Positions 49,455 to 58,919 of a DNA stretch of 64,000 nt are shown one piece after another. Position numbers and translations under genes: made by a program. Origin of the DNA: Chryseobacterium wanjuense (GTDB taxonomy: Bacteria; Bacteroidota; Bacteroidia; Flavobacteriales; Weeksellaceae); contig NZ_FOIU01000003.1 of NCBI RefSeq assembly GCF_900111495.1, positions 310,001 to 374,000 on the forward strand, given 5' to 3'. A model generated the notes under the pieces. It saw nothing but the letters and a program-made list of their open reading frames with translations. It was not told where the DNA came from and did not search any database. Each line of letters opens with the position of its first letter. The stretch's first letter is position 1.

Positions 49455-50486
49455 TTAATTCTTTCTGAAGGAATTCCAATAATCGTCCTGATCCTTTATA
49501 AACAGACATTCTATAAAAGAATCCAGTGACATTTTGTAAAGGACATCTTCACCCAGTTCCTGAAAATCTGTCTTAAAAAATTCGGGATCTAATTGAATAT
49601 TCTTGCGATCGATCACCAAAATATTATCCGGATTATAGAAGGGATAATTTTTAATATCAAAATTCGTAGTAATCAGTTTTCTTCCGGACGCCAGCACTTC
49701 AAAAGTTCTGATTGTTAATCCATTCTGAAACGGTTTATTGATATCAAGTACAGATTTCGTTTTTTTATAAAAATCTATGATTTGATCATGATTAAGTTTA
49801 TCAAAACTTACTTTATCAATATCGAACTGCTTCAAGCTTTTATCAATAATTTTTTTTAATCTGAAAGTAAATCTTCCCATTGCATAATAATAAAAGTATG
49901 ACCTTAGCTTAAGTTGATCCGCAATAACTTTTATTTTTTCTCCCACAATATACCGATCCGTGTGTGCACTGCCTATAAATACGATATCATACTCTGGCAC
50001 ACCTTGGTTCTGTCTTAAATTTTTATATTCATCCAGATAAAAAAGTGGTCTGAAATTCAAATTATATTTGACCGAATCATTATATTCAAAAGTAAATTTT
50101 TTATCAAAATATTTTAAATTAGAAATAAGATTAGGATATTCTGTCAAAGGATCAAAATTGTAGTAGATCATCTCCATGTCAGGGTTACTTTCCTTGATTT
50201 TTTCAAGAAAAAAAGCAGGAATTGCTTCACCTTTTATCAACAGGAAATAATCGTATTTCTTATGTTTAATATCATCCAAAATCCGGTTGTAGTATTTATT
50301 TATTTTTAAATGATACAACCTTTTATTAAGACGAATGATTCCTTTGGAAATATTGGAGTTGGAAGGCCTTTCATCATAAAAATCCACTTCATTTCCCATC
50401 TCAGTAAGTCTTTTTGCTATGGCTCTTTCATATTTAAAAAAACTGACTGATAAGAAAAGAATTTTTTTGTTTTTCAGGCTGATCAT
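49455..50486 (-). CDS. Glycosyltransferase family protein (CgeB/DUF3880-like)
   Basis: A 343-residue protein that resembles CgeB-type glycosyltransferases of two Rossmann domains: KILFLSVSFFKYERAIAKRL at the start, then YDYFLLIKGEAIP, MEMIYYNFDPL and, in the C-terminal half, NGLTIRTFEVLASGRKLITT. I start at the ATG 50486, which overlaps the epimerase stop by four nt; the GTG-like upstream extension is not needed. It is the last gene of the glycan run. Donor and acceptor unknown. Confidence 0.78.
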   Translation of the reverse strand: MISLKNKKILFLSVSFFKYERAIAKRLTEMGNEVDFYDERPSNSNISKGIIRLNKRLYHLKINKYYNRILDDIKHKKYDYFLLIKGEAIPAFFLEKIKESNPDMEMIYYNFDPLTEYPNLISNLKYFDKKFTFEYNDSVKYNLNFRPLFYLDEYKNLRQNQGVPEYDIVFIGSAHTDRYIVGEKIKVIADQLKLRSYFYYYAMGRFTFRLKKIIDKSLKQFDIDKVSFDKLNHDQIIDFYKKTKSVLDINKPFQNGLTIRTFEVLASGRKLITTNFDIKNYPFYNPDNILVIDRKNIQLDPEFFKTDFQELGEDVLYKMSLDSFIECLFIKDQDDYWNSFRKN

Positions 50487-51613
50487 TTTAAAAGTCCTTT
50501 TACTTTCATCTCTTCCAGAGATTCTTTGAACTTCACATCCTGAATATTTTGCTGCAATACCCAATTGGTAAACTTCGACATTCCTTCTTCAAAAGATATT
50601 TTAGGCTGAAAGTTTAATCTTGATTTAATCTTGCTGATATCTGCAAAATTGTGCCTGATGTCTCCCAAACGGAACTGGCCTGAAATATTGATTTCGAAAT
50701 CGATATTATAAAATTTTCTGAGATTTTCTGCAACGGTCGTCACTGCCGTTGAAACTCCAGTTCCAACATTGAAAATTTCTCCGTTTGCGGCATCATTTTC
50801 AATACATTTTATCGTTGCTTCCACTGCATCGTCAACGTGGATGAAATCTCGGGACTCCCTCCCGTCTTCAAAAACATTAATATTATTTCCATTAAGAATC
50901 TGGGATGAAAAAATAGATAAAATTCCCGTATATGGATTCAGTAAAGACTGACCTTCTCCATAGACATTCTGGAATCTTACCGCGACCGGCGCCACTCCCA
51001 TCGATGAACAGGCGGTCATCACCATTTGTTCCTGGGTATATTTTGTAATTCCGTAGATGGATGTTGGATGTATTTTTGATTCTTCATCTGTAGGAAGTGC
51101 AGTAAGCGTTTGTCCGTCAGGATAAATAATATCAAACTTCCCGCTTCTCATTTCTGCAACATTTCTCGGTTTCGGATAGATCAACCCTAATTCCGGATGC
51201 AGATATTTTCCTTCGCCGTACACTGCCCTGGAAGATGCAATGACAACTTTTTTCACATTATGAGGTTTATTTACCAGAAGATCAAGCATTTTTGACGTTC
51301 CGGAAACATTCACTTCCGTATATTTTTCAATCTCGTACATCGATTGTCCGGTTCCGGTTTCTGCGGCCAGATGCACAATCACTTCTTGCCCTTCAATCGC
51401 TTTTTCCCAATCTTCAAGGTTGATAATATCTCCGTGAATGAAATTGACCTTTCCTAAAATACTCCTGTACAGCGGCGAATCTTCTTCAGGATTTTCCCCG
51501 TGGATCTGAGAAGAAAGATTATCTAAAACAGTAACTTCATATCCTTTTTTCCTAAGTTCCAGCGACAACTTACTTCCAATAAATCCGGCTCCTCCTGTGA
51601 TGAGTATTTTCAT
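50483..51613 (-). CDS. NAD-dependent epimerase/dehydratase (UDP-sugar epimerase type)
   Basis: A 376-residue extended SDR. It has GGAGFIGSKLSLEL, HLAAETGTGQS, catalytic YGITKYTQEQ and a Ser upstream (VVIASSRAVYG). It probably interconverts UDP-hexoses for the neighbouring glycosyltransferases. Its stop overlaps the next gene by ATGA, and the preceding GT2 gene ends 17 nt upstream. The acidic insertion EESP-like around 45 is unusual but not disabling. Confidence 0.9.
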   Translation of the reverse strand: MKILITGGAGFIGSKLSLELRKKGYEVTVLDNLSSQIHGENPEEDSPLYRSILGKVNFIHGDIINLEDWEKAIEGQEVIVHLAAETGTGQSMYEIEKYTEVNVSGTSKMLDLLVNKPHNVKKVVIASSRAVYGEGKYLHPELGLIYPKPRNVAEMRSGKFDIIYPDGQTLTALPTDEESKIHPTSIYGITKYTQEQMVMTACSSMGVAPVAVRFQNVYGEGQSLLNPYTGILSIFSSQILNGNNINVFEDGRESRDFIHVDDAVEATIKCIENDAANGEIFNVGTGVSTAVTTVAENLRKFYNIDFEINISGQFRLGDIRHNFADISKIKSRLNFQPKISFEEGMSKFTNWVLQQNIQDVKFKESLEEMKVKGLLK

Positions 51614-51630
51614 GCTTATTTGTGTAATGT

Positions 51631-52440
51631 TTAATTTTTTGTTTTCCTTATATTATAATAAAAGGTTCGGAACAGCAAAAGTAAATATTTTGCTTTGTAA
51701 AAAAGCCTAAATGTCACATATTGAAGAAAACTTATTTTTTTCAGTATATAGATTTCCTTTAGGTTCTTTCTAAAACCTTTAGCCATTTCCGGAAGATTCG
51801 CAGATAATCCTGAAACCCCGAACGTTCTTTTTCCCTTTCCTACAGTTACCAAACTTTCGTCCAAGATATACATTTTATTTTTTAATGAAACCTTCATCCA
51901 ATAGTTAACATCTTCAGCATATCTTTGATCATCATCAAAATATCCCGTATTTTCAAGGACTTTCTTCCTGAACATTACGGTTGAAGGCTGTGCTTCATTT
52001 CTTATTAGAAGCTTCCTGAAGGTTATCTCTGCAAGTCCATTTTTTACATGATAAGGAAAAAGAATTTTATTGTTATTTCTAGCCGTTGCCAGAAAATCGA
52101 TTTGCAGATCATTTTCAAAATGCTGTATCTGTTTTTCAATTTTATCGGTATGCCACTCGTCATCCGCATCCAGTAGAGCGATATAATCTCCTTTTGCAAC
52201 TTTTAGCCCTGTATTTCTGCCCTTAGAAACTCCGCCGTTATTTTGATGTAATAAAATAATATTCAACTGTGGATTTTCTTTCATATAATTTTCTACAATT
52301 GCCTTGCTTTTATCTGTAGAACCATCGTTCACAATAATAATTTCAAATTTTTCCAGAGGAAAAGTCTGATTTTTTACAGAATCTAAAGCGGAAACTATAG
52401 ATTGCTCAGCATTATACATGGGAACAATTACGGAAATCAT
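51631..52440 (-). CDS. Glycosyltransferase family 2
   Basis: A 269-residue GT-A enzyme: PMYNAEQSIVSALDSVKNQT at the start, IIVNDGSTDKS and the DxD region LLDADDEW. The C-terminal part has a hydrophobic stretch that may place it at the membrane. It directly abuts the membrane-protein gene upstream (no gap). It likely adds a sugar to a surface glycan. Confidence 0.92.
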   Translation of the reverse strand: MISVIVPMYNAEQSIVSALDSVKNQTFPLEKFEIIIVNDGSTDKSKAIVENYMKENPQLNIILLHQNNGGVSKGRNTGLKVAKGDYIALLDADDEWHTDKIEKQIQHFENDLQIDFLATARNNNKILFPYHVKNGLAEITFRKLLIRNEAQPSTVMFRKKVLENTGYFDDDQRYAEDVNYWMKVSLKNKMYILDESLVTVGKGKRTFGVSGLSANLPEMAKGFRKNLKEIYILKKISFLQYVTFRLFYKAKYLLLLFRTFYYNIRKTKN

Positions 52441-53601
52441 TTAATTTTCTTTAAACTTATTTTTAAAAATACCCAAAACCAAAGTGATGATTACAAACGG
52501 CATACACATATTGAAAAAACTGAGATCAAAAAAAGAATTTGTAATCATATCCGTATAGCCATATTTTGCAAAATACATGATAAAAGGTACGAAAACACAA
52601 ATAAACAGCAACGTTCCTGCACGAAAAGTAATGTCGGAAAATGATTGTATTTTAAAAGACAATACAAAAGCTGCCACAATATATAAAAGACTAAGTAATA
52701 GCGGCTGTTTTGCACCCTGAATCATAAGTGGGTTGTGCTTTATAAAAACATCAAAGCCAGGTGCATTATGAAAGAAAAAATAGGCAACAGCAGCCACTGT
52801 AATTATGAAAACCAAAGTAAACCGCAATTTCTCCAAAATTGAAAAATCATAAAACTTTTTAAACAATAAAATAATCAACGGAATAGCTGATGAAAGGCGT
52901 GTCATTAAAAACAATGCTGATAAAAATGAAACCAATTCCAGTTTCATATTATTTTTCATTAAAAATTTATTCCAGATTAAAAATGTAAATCCTGCAACAA
53001 TAATAAAATTGGAAAATAAATCACTCTTCACATATACCTCCCACAAATAACTTGGTGAAAGAAAAAGTAAAATCAATACCGCCAGTCTTTGTTTATAATC
53101 CGTAAAAATTTTAAAGATCAGATAAGAAAAAAGTAAAAAACAAAAAGACTGCAAATATCCTACACTTCCGAAAAGCAGGTAAAAAGGCATTCCTAAAACA
53201 ATAAGCATGGGAAGATTAGAAGATTCCCGACCCATATGATCCGGAATATTATAAGGATACTGTCCGTTCAATATTGCTTTTATCCCGATTTCCATGGCAG
53301 ACCAGCGATCTACATTCAGGGAATTTCCGTCAATTTTATAATTCAGATAAACACTTAAAAAGAAGAATAAAACAACTCCAAACCAAAATAATATTTTATA
53401 AAAAACCTCTTTAAAGTTGAATTTTAAATAAAAAAAACTTACTCCCGGAACAGCCAACAAATAAACGGTTAAAATCAACATATTATAATTCTCCCCGTAC
53501 TTCATGATAAACAAAGAATTTATAATAAGGTAAATTAAAAAACTGCTGTATTTTTTAATCGTATCTAAAGAAGTGTTACTTGAGAATTGTAAGATATCCA
53601 T
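52441..53601 (-). CDS. Multi-span membrane protein, possible GT-C glycosyltransferase
   Basis: A 386-residue protein with about nine to ten predicted membrane segments. An early outer loop contains NVDRWSAMEIGIKAILNGQY, a shape seen in lipid-linked-sugar transferases of the GT-C class, where the loop Asp is catalytic. It is followed without gap by a GT2 gene and preceded by recR by 25 nt. Function inferred only from context and topology. Confidence 0.62.
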   Translation of the reverse strand: MDILQFSSNTSLDTIKKYSSFLIYLIINSLFIMKYGENYNMLILTVYLLAVPGVSFFYLKFNFKEVFYKILFWFGVVLFFFLSVYLNYKIDGNSLNVDRWSAMEIGIKAILNGQYPYNIPDHMGRESSNLPMLIVLGMPFYLLFGSVGYLQSFCFLLFSYLIFKIFTDYKQRLAVLILLFLSPSYLWEVYVKSDLFSNFIIVAGFTFLIWNKFLMKNNMKLELVSFLSALFLMTRLSSAIPLIILLFKKFYDFSILEKLRFTLVFIITVAAVAYFFFHNAPGFDVFIKHNPLMIQGAKQPLLLSLLYIVAAFVLSFKIQSFSDITFRAGTLLFICVFVPFIMYFAKYGYTDMITNSFFDLSFFNMCMPFVIITLVLGIFKNKFKEN

Positions 53602-53626
53602 GAAGAATTGTAACGTTTACTTTGGT

Positions 53627-54241
53627 TTAAGAATTCCCTTCATTATACGGCAACCTGTTCATAATCGACCTTCCCAGAGAAATTTCATCGGCATATTCCA
53701 GCTCATCGCCCACCGAGATTCCTCTTGCAATGCTTGAAAAATTGACATTAAAGTTTTTAAACTTTTTGTAGATATAATAAGCCGTCGTATCGCCTTCCAT
53801 CGTGGCACTCAGCGCAAAGATTAATTCTTTTACCCTGCCTCCGTTCAGCTTTTTTTCAATGCTTGGAATGTTGAGCTGATTCGGTCCTACGCCTTCCATC
53901 GGGGAAATTTTTCCGCCTAAGATCAAATATTTTCCGCTGTATTTCCCTGTATTTTCAATGGCAATAACATCGCGAACATCTTCTACAACGCAGATCAGTT
54001 CATCATTTCTTTTTTCATTGCTGCAAATTTCGCAAACATCAAAATCAGAAAAATTATGACATTCTTTGCAGTATTTTATTTCATTCACAAGGTTAATCAC
54101 GGAATTCCCAAGACTTACCGCTCTGGAATTGGGTTGTTTCAATAAATGTAAGGCTAAACGTAAAGCCGTTTTCCTGCCAATTCCGGGCAATCCCGAAATC
54201 TCATCCACTGCTTTTGCCAAAACTTTACTTGGGTAATCCAT
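53627..54241 (-). CDS. recR: Recombination protein RecR
   Basis: A 204-residue DNA-repair protein. HhH-type ISGLPGIGRKTALRLALHLL, zinc finger CKECHNFSDFDVCEIC, and Toprim region with CVVEDVRD and later AYYIYKKF. It loads RecA with RecF and RecO at gapped DNA. It heads the run of glycan genes. A TATTTTTG element is 4 nt before its ATG. Confidence 0.95.
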   Translation of the reverse strand: MDYPSKVLAKAVDEISGLPGIGRKTALRLALHLLKQPNSRAVSLGNSVINLVNEIKYCKECHNFSDFDVCEICSNEKRNDELICVVEDVRDVIAIENTGKYSGKYLILGGKISPMEGVGPNQLNIPSIEKKLNGGRVKELIFALSATMEGDTTAYYIYKKFKNFNVNFSSIARGISVGDELEYADEISLGRSIMNRLPYNEGNS

Positions 54242-54245
54242 AAGA

Positions 54246-54253
54246 CAAAAATA
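54246..54253 (-). promoter_or_regulatory. TAnnTTTG element 4 nt before the recR ATG
   Basis: Minus strand TATTTTTG, then TCTT and the ATG. Same spacing as for the Nudix and hipA-like genes. Confidence 0.45.
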
Positions 54254-54489
54254 GTGATAATTGTTGATAATTTATCGTTGTTAGCCACTAGTTTCTCTCT
54301 AAAAACATCTTTAAATTTAATGATTAATAAATCTCCACTGTTTGACTTAATAAATTTTCTTACTATCTGTTTTTTAAAGATTAATTTTTAAAATTATTTA
54401 TAATTAAGTTAAAACAAAAAACTCTCTAAATCGAAACACTTTCACTTCCATCTCCCTTCTTCCATCTTCCATCTTAAATTAAAAACCTC

Positions 54490-54497
54490 TATCTTTG
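54490..54497 (+). promoter_or_regulatory. -7 element before the LURP-like gene
   Basis: TATCTTTG, exact TAnnTTTG match, 36 nt before the ATG. The 292-nt gap upstream is AT-rich and ends with a CTTCCATCTTCCATCTT tandem. Confidence 0.5.
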
Positions 54498-54533
54498 AAT
54501 TTCTAAATATTAACTTGAAAAAAAATAAACTAA

Positions 54534-55139
54534 ATGGTACTTAACAATTTAAATTATCCATTGGATTTTAAATTTAAGATCACAACATTAGCCAGTGATT
54601 TTAATATCACGGACAAAAACGGAAACTATGTAGCTTACGTTCGTCAGAAAATGTTTAAATTGAAAGAAGATGTAGTCATTTTCAATGACGAGAGCAAATC
54701 AAAAGAACTGTTCAGAATCAGAGCTAATAAATGGATCGATTTTAATGCTTCTTATTCCATCAATGAAGTGGCAACCGGAAAAAACTTCGGAAGGCTGGCC
54801 AGAAAAGGAATGCGCTCTCTTTGGAAATCTACCTACAATATTCTGGACGAAAATGATCAGCAGAAATTTACCATAACAGAAGATAATGCATGGACAAAAT
54901 TCTTCGACGGACTGGTAAGCGAGATCCCGATTATCGGAATGTTTACGGGATATTTCCTTAACCCGGCTTATACCGTAAGAGGTATTGACGGAAAAGAATA
55001 TTTTAAACTAAAAAAAATGCCTTCATTCTTCGGAAGAAGATTCCAGCTGGACAGAATGATTGATATTGATGATGAAGACGAAAGTTTAGTCATTCTTTCA
55101 TTCTTAATGATGGTTCTTCTGGAAAGAGCAAGAGGATAA
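54534..55139 (+). CDS. LURP-one-related (Tubby-like) protein
   Basis: A 201-residue cytoplasmic protein whose layout resembles the LURP-one/scramblase family: DFNITDKNGNYVAYVRQKMF, FKLKEDVVIFND, WIDFNASYSINEVATGK and YFLNPAYTVRGIDGKEYF. The fold is a beta-barrel with a central helix. It ends with hydrophobic LSFLMMVLLERARG. It is 20 nt before a lipoprotein gene, perhaps co-transcribed. Molecular role unknown. Confidence 0.75.
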   Translation: MVLNNLNYPLDFKFKITTLASDFNITDKNGNYVAYVRQKMFKLKEDVVIFNDESKSKELFRIRANKWIDFNASYSINEVATGKNFGRLARKGMRSLWKSTYNILDENDQQKFTITEDNAWTKFFDGLVSEIPIIGMFTGYFLNPAYTVRGIDGKEYFKLKKMPSFFGRRFQLDRMIDIDDEDESLVILSFLMMVLLERARG

Positions 55140-55159
55140 AATAATATAAACCACAAACA

Positions 55160-55654
55160 ATGAAATACGTAATTATTTTTTTTTCAGCATTTCTGTTGGT
55201 CGCTTGTAAAAAAGACCAACAAACCGTTTCAAGTTCCGCACCTGTGGCAGATTCTTTAGCAACTGTTCAGGATACAGCAAAAACAGAGGTTTCTTCAGGA
55301 AAAATTTTAGTTGAAAACTTTCCTTTCCCGAAAGAAATTAAGGAATGTTCTTGTTATTTTGCAAAAAATAAAAAAGATTTTGAAGCAGAAAGATACATAT
55401 ATGCCGATGATGCCGGAAAAACTGCCTACATGAAACTTGACGGAAAAAGGGTCGCTATGAATCTTATCTCTTCAAGCGATATGGAAGTGGATGAAGAACT
55501 GAACAAAGAAATAGAAAATGATAATTACAAAATTTCCGTAAAAGGTAAAAAGATAAAACACGAAGAAGCTCTGTTATTTGAAGGTACTTTAACCATCGAA
55601 AAACCGGACGGAACCGTAGTCACAATGCCTATTTACGGTGAATGTGGATGTTAA
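55160..55654 (+). CDS. Lipoprotein, unknown function
   Basis: A 164-residue predicted lipoprotein (lipobox FLLVAC, Cys16). The mature region starts with a Ser/Thr/Val linker, then an N-terminal CSCYFAKNKKDFEAE and a C-terminal YGECGC, so four cysteines could form disulfides or bind metal. No known family. Confidence 0.75.
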   Translation: MKYVIIFFSAFLLVACKKDQQTVSSSAPVADSLATVQDTAKTEVSSGKILVENFPFPKEIKECSCYFAKNKKDFEAERYIYADDAGKTAYMKLDGKRVAMNLISSSDMEVDEELNKEIENDNYKISVKGKKIKHEEALLFEGTLTIEKPDGTVVTMPIYGECGC

Positions 55655-55731
55655 TGAGAAAAGAAAAACGAAAATGCTGATAAGTTTATTAGCTAATTAG
55701 CTTTAAACCGTTTAACAGTGATAAAAAATAG

Positions 55732-55758
55732 TGCTTCCGATCTACGGGAGCATTTTTT
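55732..55758 (+). terminator. Terminator after the lipoprotein gene
   Basis: TGCTTCCG (55732-55739) pairs with CGGGAGCA (55745-55752) with one G-T, followed by six T. Confidence 0.8.
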
Positions 55759-55764
55759 ATTTCG

Positions 55765-55772
55765 TAATTTTG
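55765..55772 (+). promoter_or_regulatory. -7 element of pepD
   Basis: TAATTTTG, 16 nt before the ATG; the transcript leader would be about 10 nt. Confidence 0.5.
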
Positions 55773-55788
55773 ATAAAAATAAAAATTC

Positions 55789-57234
55789 ATGGAACTATCT
55801 AATATAGAACCGCAAATTATCTGGAAAAATTTCTCCAAATTAAACGCTGTTCCAAGACCATCAAAAAAAGAAGAAAAAGTAATTGCTTTCATCAAAGAAT
55901 TCGGTGAAAACTTAGGACTGGAAACCACAGTAGATGAAGTTGGAAATGTGATCATCAAAAAGCCAGCAACAACAGGAATGGAAAACCTGAAATCGGTTGT
56001 CCTTCAGTCACACCTGGATATGGTTTGTCAAAAAAATAACGATGTTAATTTTGATTTTGAAACAGAAGGCATCAAAATGGAAATCGACGGCGACTGGGTA
56101 AAGGCAAAAGGAACAACATTAGGAGCCGACAATGGTTTAGGAGTGGCCACTATCATGTCTATTCTTGAAAGTTCAGATATTCCGCATCCGGCTTTGGAAG
56201 CCCTTTTCACTATCGATGAAGAGACAGGGATGACGGGAGCGTTGGGGTTGAAACCCGGACAATTAACCGGAGATATTTTATTAAACCTTGATACAGAAGA
56301 GGACGACGAAATCGATATAGGCTGCGCCGGCGGAATTGACGTAACGATCACTCAAACCTACGAAGTTGAGCCTGCAAAAGGCCAGATTGTAAGATTTGAA
56401 GTAAAAGGTCTTCAGGGCGGTCACTCCGGGATGGATATTCACAAGGGATTAGGAAATTCCAATATTATCTTAGGAAGATTGCTGTACACGGCTTTAGATA
56501 AAGAAAACATTCAGTTGATTTCTATTGATGGAGGCGGATTGAGAAATGCCATTCCAAGAGAAGCTGTTGCGATTGTTTCTGTGAGGAATGCCAATGAATT
56601 TATCGAAGAATTGACAACCGGTCTTAAAAAAGAAATTTTAGAAGAATTTGCTACCATTGAACCTGGAATTCAGATTAATATCGAAAATTCTACTACATCT
56701 GAAAAGGCCATTTCAGAAGCGGATTCGAAAAAAATTATTTTAACTTTAAAAGCACTTCACAACGGAGTTTACAGAATGAGCCCGGATGTAAAAGATCTTG
56801 TGGAATCATCTAATAACGTTGCAAGAGTAGAATTAAAAAGCGGTGCACTTAAAATTTTAAACCTTTCCCGCTCTTCTGTAGAATCTACAAAATATTCAGT
56901 TGCAGAACAGTTGAAATCCGTTGCAGAATTAGCAGGAATGAATACCGAATTCAGTGGTTCATATCCGGGATGGAAACCAAAACCGGGTTCTGAAATCGTA
57001 CAGCTGATGGAGAAAATCTATGTTGAAAAATTCACCGAAAAGCCACACGTCGTAGCTTGTCACGCAGGTTTGGAATGCGGAATCATTGGTGCAAATTATC
57101 CTGAAATGGAAATGGTAAGTTTCGGACCGACCATCAGAGGAGCACATTCTCCGGATGAAAAGGCAAACATCCCATCTACACAGAAATTCTGGACTTTCCT
57201 GAAAGATATTTTGGCGAATATTCCTTCAAAATAA
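55789..57234 (+). CDS. pepD: Aminoacyl-histidine dipeptidase (PepD, M20 family)
   Basis: A 481-residue zinc dipeptidase. Metal motifs: QSHLDMVCQKNND, KGTTLGADNGLGVA, and the catalytic TIDEETGMTG; later GLQGGHSGMDIHKG and HAGLECGIIGANY. It cleaves beta-Ala-His and similar dipeptides. It stands alone with its own promoter and terminator. Confidence 0.95.
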   Translation: MELSNIEPQIIWKNFSKLNAVPRPSKKEEKVIAFIKEFGENLGLETTVDEVGNVIIKKPATTGMENLKSVVLQSHLDMVCQKNNDVNFDFETEGIKMEIDGDWVKAKGTTLGADNGLGVATIMSILESSDIPHPALEALFTIDEETGMTGALGLKPGQLTGDILLNLDTEEDDEIDIGCAGGIDVTITQTYEVEPAKGQIVRFEVKGLQGGHSGMDIHKGLGNSNIILGRLLYTALDKENIQLISIDGGGLRNAIPREAVAIVSVRNANEFIEELTTGLKKEILEEFATIEPGIQINIENSTTSEKAISEADSKKIILTLKALHNGVYRMSPDVKDLVESSNNVARVELKSGALKILNLSRSSVESTKYSVAEQLKSVAELAGMNTEFSGSYPGWKPKPGSEIVQLMEKIYVEKFTEKPHVVACHAGLECGIIGANYPEMEMVSFGPTIRGAHSPDEKANIPSTQKFWTFLKDILANIPSK

Positions 57235-57255
57235 GAATATAAAATTGCTATATTT

Positions 57256-57293
57256 AATATCCAAAGTCGCTTTGATTTTGGATATTCTTTTTT
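57256..57293 (+). terminator. Terminator after pepD
   Basis: AATATCCAAA (57256-57265) pairs with TTTGGATATT (57277-57286), followed by CTTTTTTC. Confidence 0.85.
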
Positions 57294-57305
57294 CAAATTG
57301 ATACA

Positions 57306-58274
57306 ATGACAAAAAAATTACTTTTAATCTTTGGCTTGCTACTTTTTAGTAAACATTTTTCTCAATCAGAAAAATTAATTGGTGAGTGGTTTCTTGATCG
57401 AACGGTAAAGTCTGACGGAAATAATTTAGAAATTAACAATCCTAAATATTCAATGTTCCTCACCTATAAAATTAATCCTAATGAATTAATGATTAATAAC
57501 ATTAAGTTTAAAGCCAAATTTTCTGTAGATCAAATAAAACTTGATAACAGAAATTTTAAATATTGGTTTGAAAAAGATTATTTATTAATTCAGGAAGGAA
57601 ATGAAATTTCTCTATTTTTAAAAGCAGATAATTTTATAAAGAAATACCCCGAATTTGAACCCAAAGTTGAGATAAGAAATAATGACAGCGTAATAGTTGC
57701 TAATCAAATCATTCATCCGATATTTAATAACGAAAAAACTTTTGATGATTTTATAATACCGCTTATGACTCAAGAATCCTCAAAAAATATGAATGATTTA
57801 TATTTTAATGCGGAGTATATTTTAACAAAAGATAATAAAATTACTGATATTAAAATTATAAATAAACGCACTCCACAATATGATTCTCAGTTTATTCAGG
57901 CATTAAAAAAAGCTGAAAAGTATTACGAAAATCCTTACAAAAAAAATTTACTTATAGTCGAAGAAAAACATTTCCTGAAATGGTATGATGATTTAAAAGA
58001 CAATTCAGAAAAAGAGTTACATAATTATATATATGAGGGATCCGGATTTTATGATAATAATAATTTTGAAAAAGCAATAGAAAAGCTTAGTAAAATTGAC
58101 CAATTGGACATTAAAGACAATAAATTTATGATGAATATTCATGATGCTTATATAAAATTAGGAATATCATATCTTGCTCTAGGTAAAAATGATCAGGCTT
58201 GTATAAATTTTAGAAAAGCAGGTAATTTAACAGATTTTGCAGTAAGAAATTATTTAAAAGATTTTTGTAAATAA
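57306..58274 (+). CDS. Exported protein with C-terminal TPR-like region
   Basis: A 322-residue protein with signal peptide (ends KHFSQ). The middle has TDIKIINKRTPQYDSQFIQA, resembling a TonB-C-terminal-like beta unit, and the last 80 residues are helical repeats (FYDNNNFEKAIEKLSKIDQL, then GISYLALGKNDQACINFRKA), a TPR pattern. The gene is distinctly richer in A+T than its neighbours. Function unknown. Confidence 0.75.
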   Translation: MTKKLLLIFGLLLFSKHFSQSEKLIGEWFLDRTVKSDGNNLEINNPKYSMFLTYKINPNELMINNIKFKAKFSVDQIKLDNRNFKYWFEKDYLLIQEGNEISLFLKADNFIKKYPEFEPKVEIRNNDSVIVANQIIHPIFNNEKTFDDFIIPLMTQESSKNMNDLYFNAEYILTKDNKITDIKIINKRTPQYDSQFIQALKKAEKYYENPYKKNLLIVEEKHFLKWYDDLKDNSEKELHNYIYEGSGFYDNNNFEKAIEKLSKIDQLDIKDNKFMMNIHDAYIKLGISYLALGKNDQACINFRKAGNLTDFAVRNYLKDFCK

Positions 58275-58275
58275 T

Positions 58276-58857
58276 ATGAAAAATATCACAGTATTTTGCG
58301 GCTCAAGTTTCGGCTCAGATCCTATTTTTGAAGAGCAGGCAATCTTGCTTGGGCAAACATTGGCAAAACAAAATATACAACTGGTTTATGGCGGTTCAAA
58401 CACAGGCCTAATGAAAGCAGTTGCAGACGGCGCATTGAACGAAGGCGGAAAAGTAACCGGCGTTCTCCCCCACTTTTTACAATCCAAAGAAATTGCCCAT
58501 AAAAGCCTCACTGAATTGATTCTGGTAGAAACCATGCACGAAAGAAAAACCAAAATGAATGAACTGTGCGACGGTGTCATCGTCCTTCCCGGCGGTTATG
58601 GAACTTTGGAAGAGTTTTTCGAGATGATCACCTGGGCGCAACTCGGCCTTCACAAAAAACCAATTGGAATTTTGAATATCAATGGATTTTATGATGATTT
58701 GATTAGACTTGTCCAGACCATGGTCGATAAAGGATTTTTAAAACAAATCAATCGCGATATGCTGCTGATCAGTGATAATATTGATGAGCTCTTGGAGAAG
58801 ATGCGAAATTATGAGGCTCCGAGTGTTGGGAAGTGGATTTCGAAAGAGGAAGTTTAA
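58276..58857 (+). CDS. LOG family protein (nucleotide 5'-monophosphate nucleosidase-like)
   Basis: A 193-residue Rossmann-fold protein of the LOG family (TIGR00730 type). The signature PGGYGTLEEFFEMITWAQLG is complete and QLVYGGSNTGLMKAVAD precedes it. The reaction is release of ribose 5-phosphate from a (cytokinin) nucleotide. It starts one nt after the TPR-protein gene, so they form a unit. Confidence 0.92.
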   Translation: MKNITVFCGSSFGSDPIFEEQAILLGQTLAKQNIQLVYGGSNTGLMKAVADGALNEGGKVTGVLPHFLQSKEIAHKSLTELILVETMHERKTKMNELCDGVIVLPGGYGTLEEFFEMITWAQLGLHKKPIGILNINGFYDDLIRLVQTMVDKGFLKQINRDMLLISDNIDELLEKMRNYEAPSVGKWISKEEV

Positions 58858-58893
58858 AATTATTTACCTATATTTTATTAAACAAAAAATCAT

Positions 58894-58901
58894 TAATTTT
58901 G
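58894..58901 (+). promoter_or_regulatory. -7 element of the toxin-antitoxin pair
   Basis: TAATTTTG, 18 nt before the ATG at 58920. Confidence 0.5.
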
Positions 58902-58919
58902 ATTTAAATATTAAAAATT

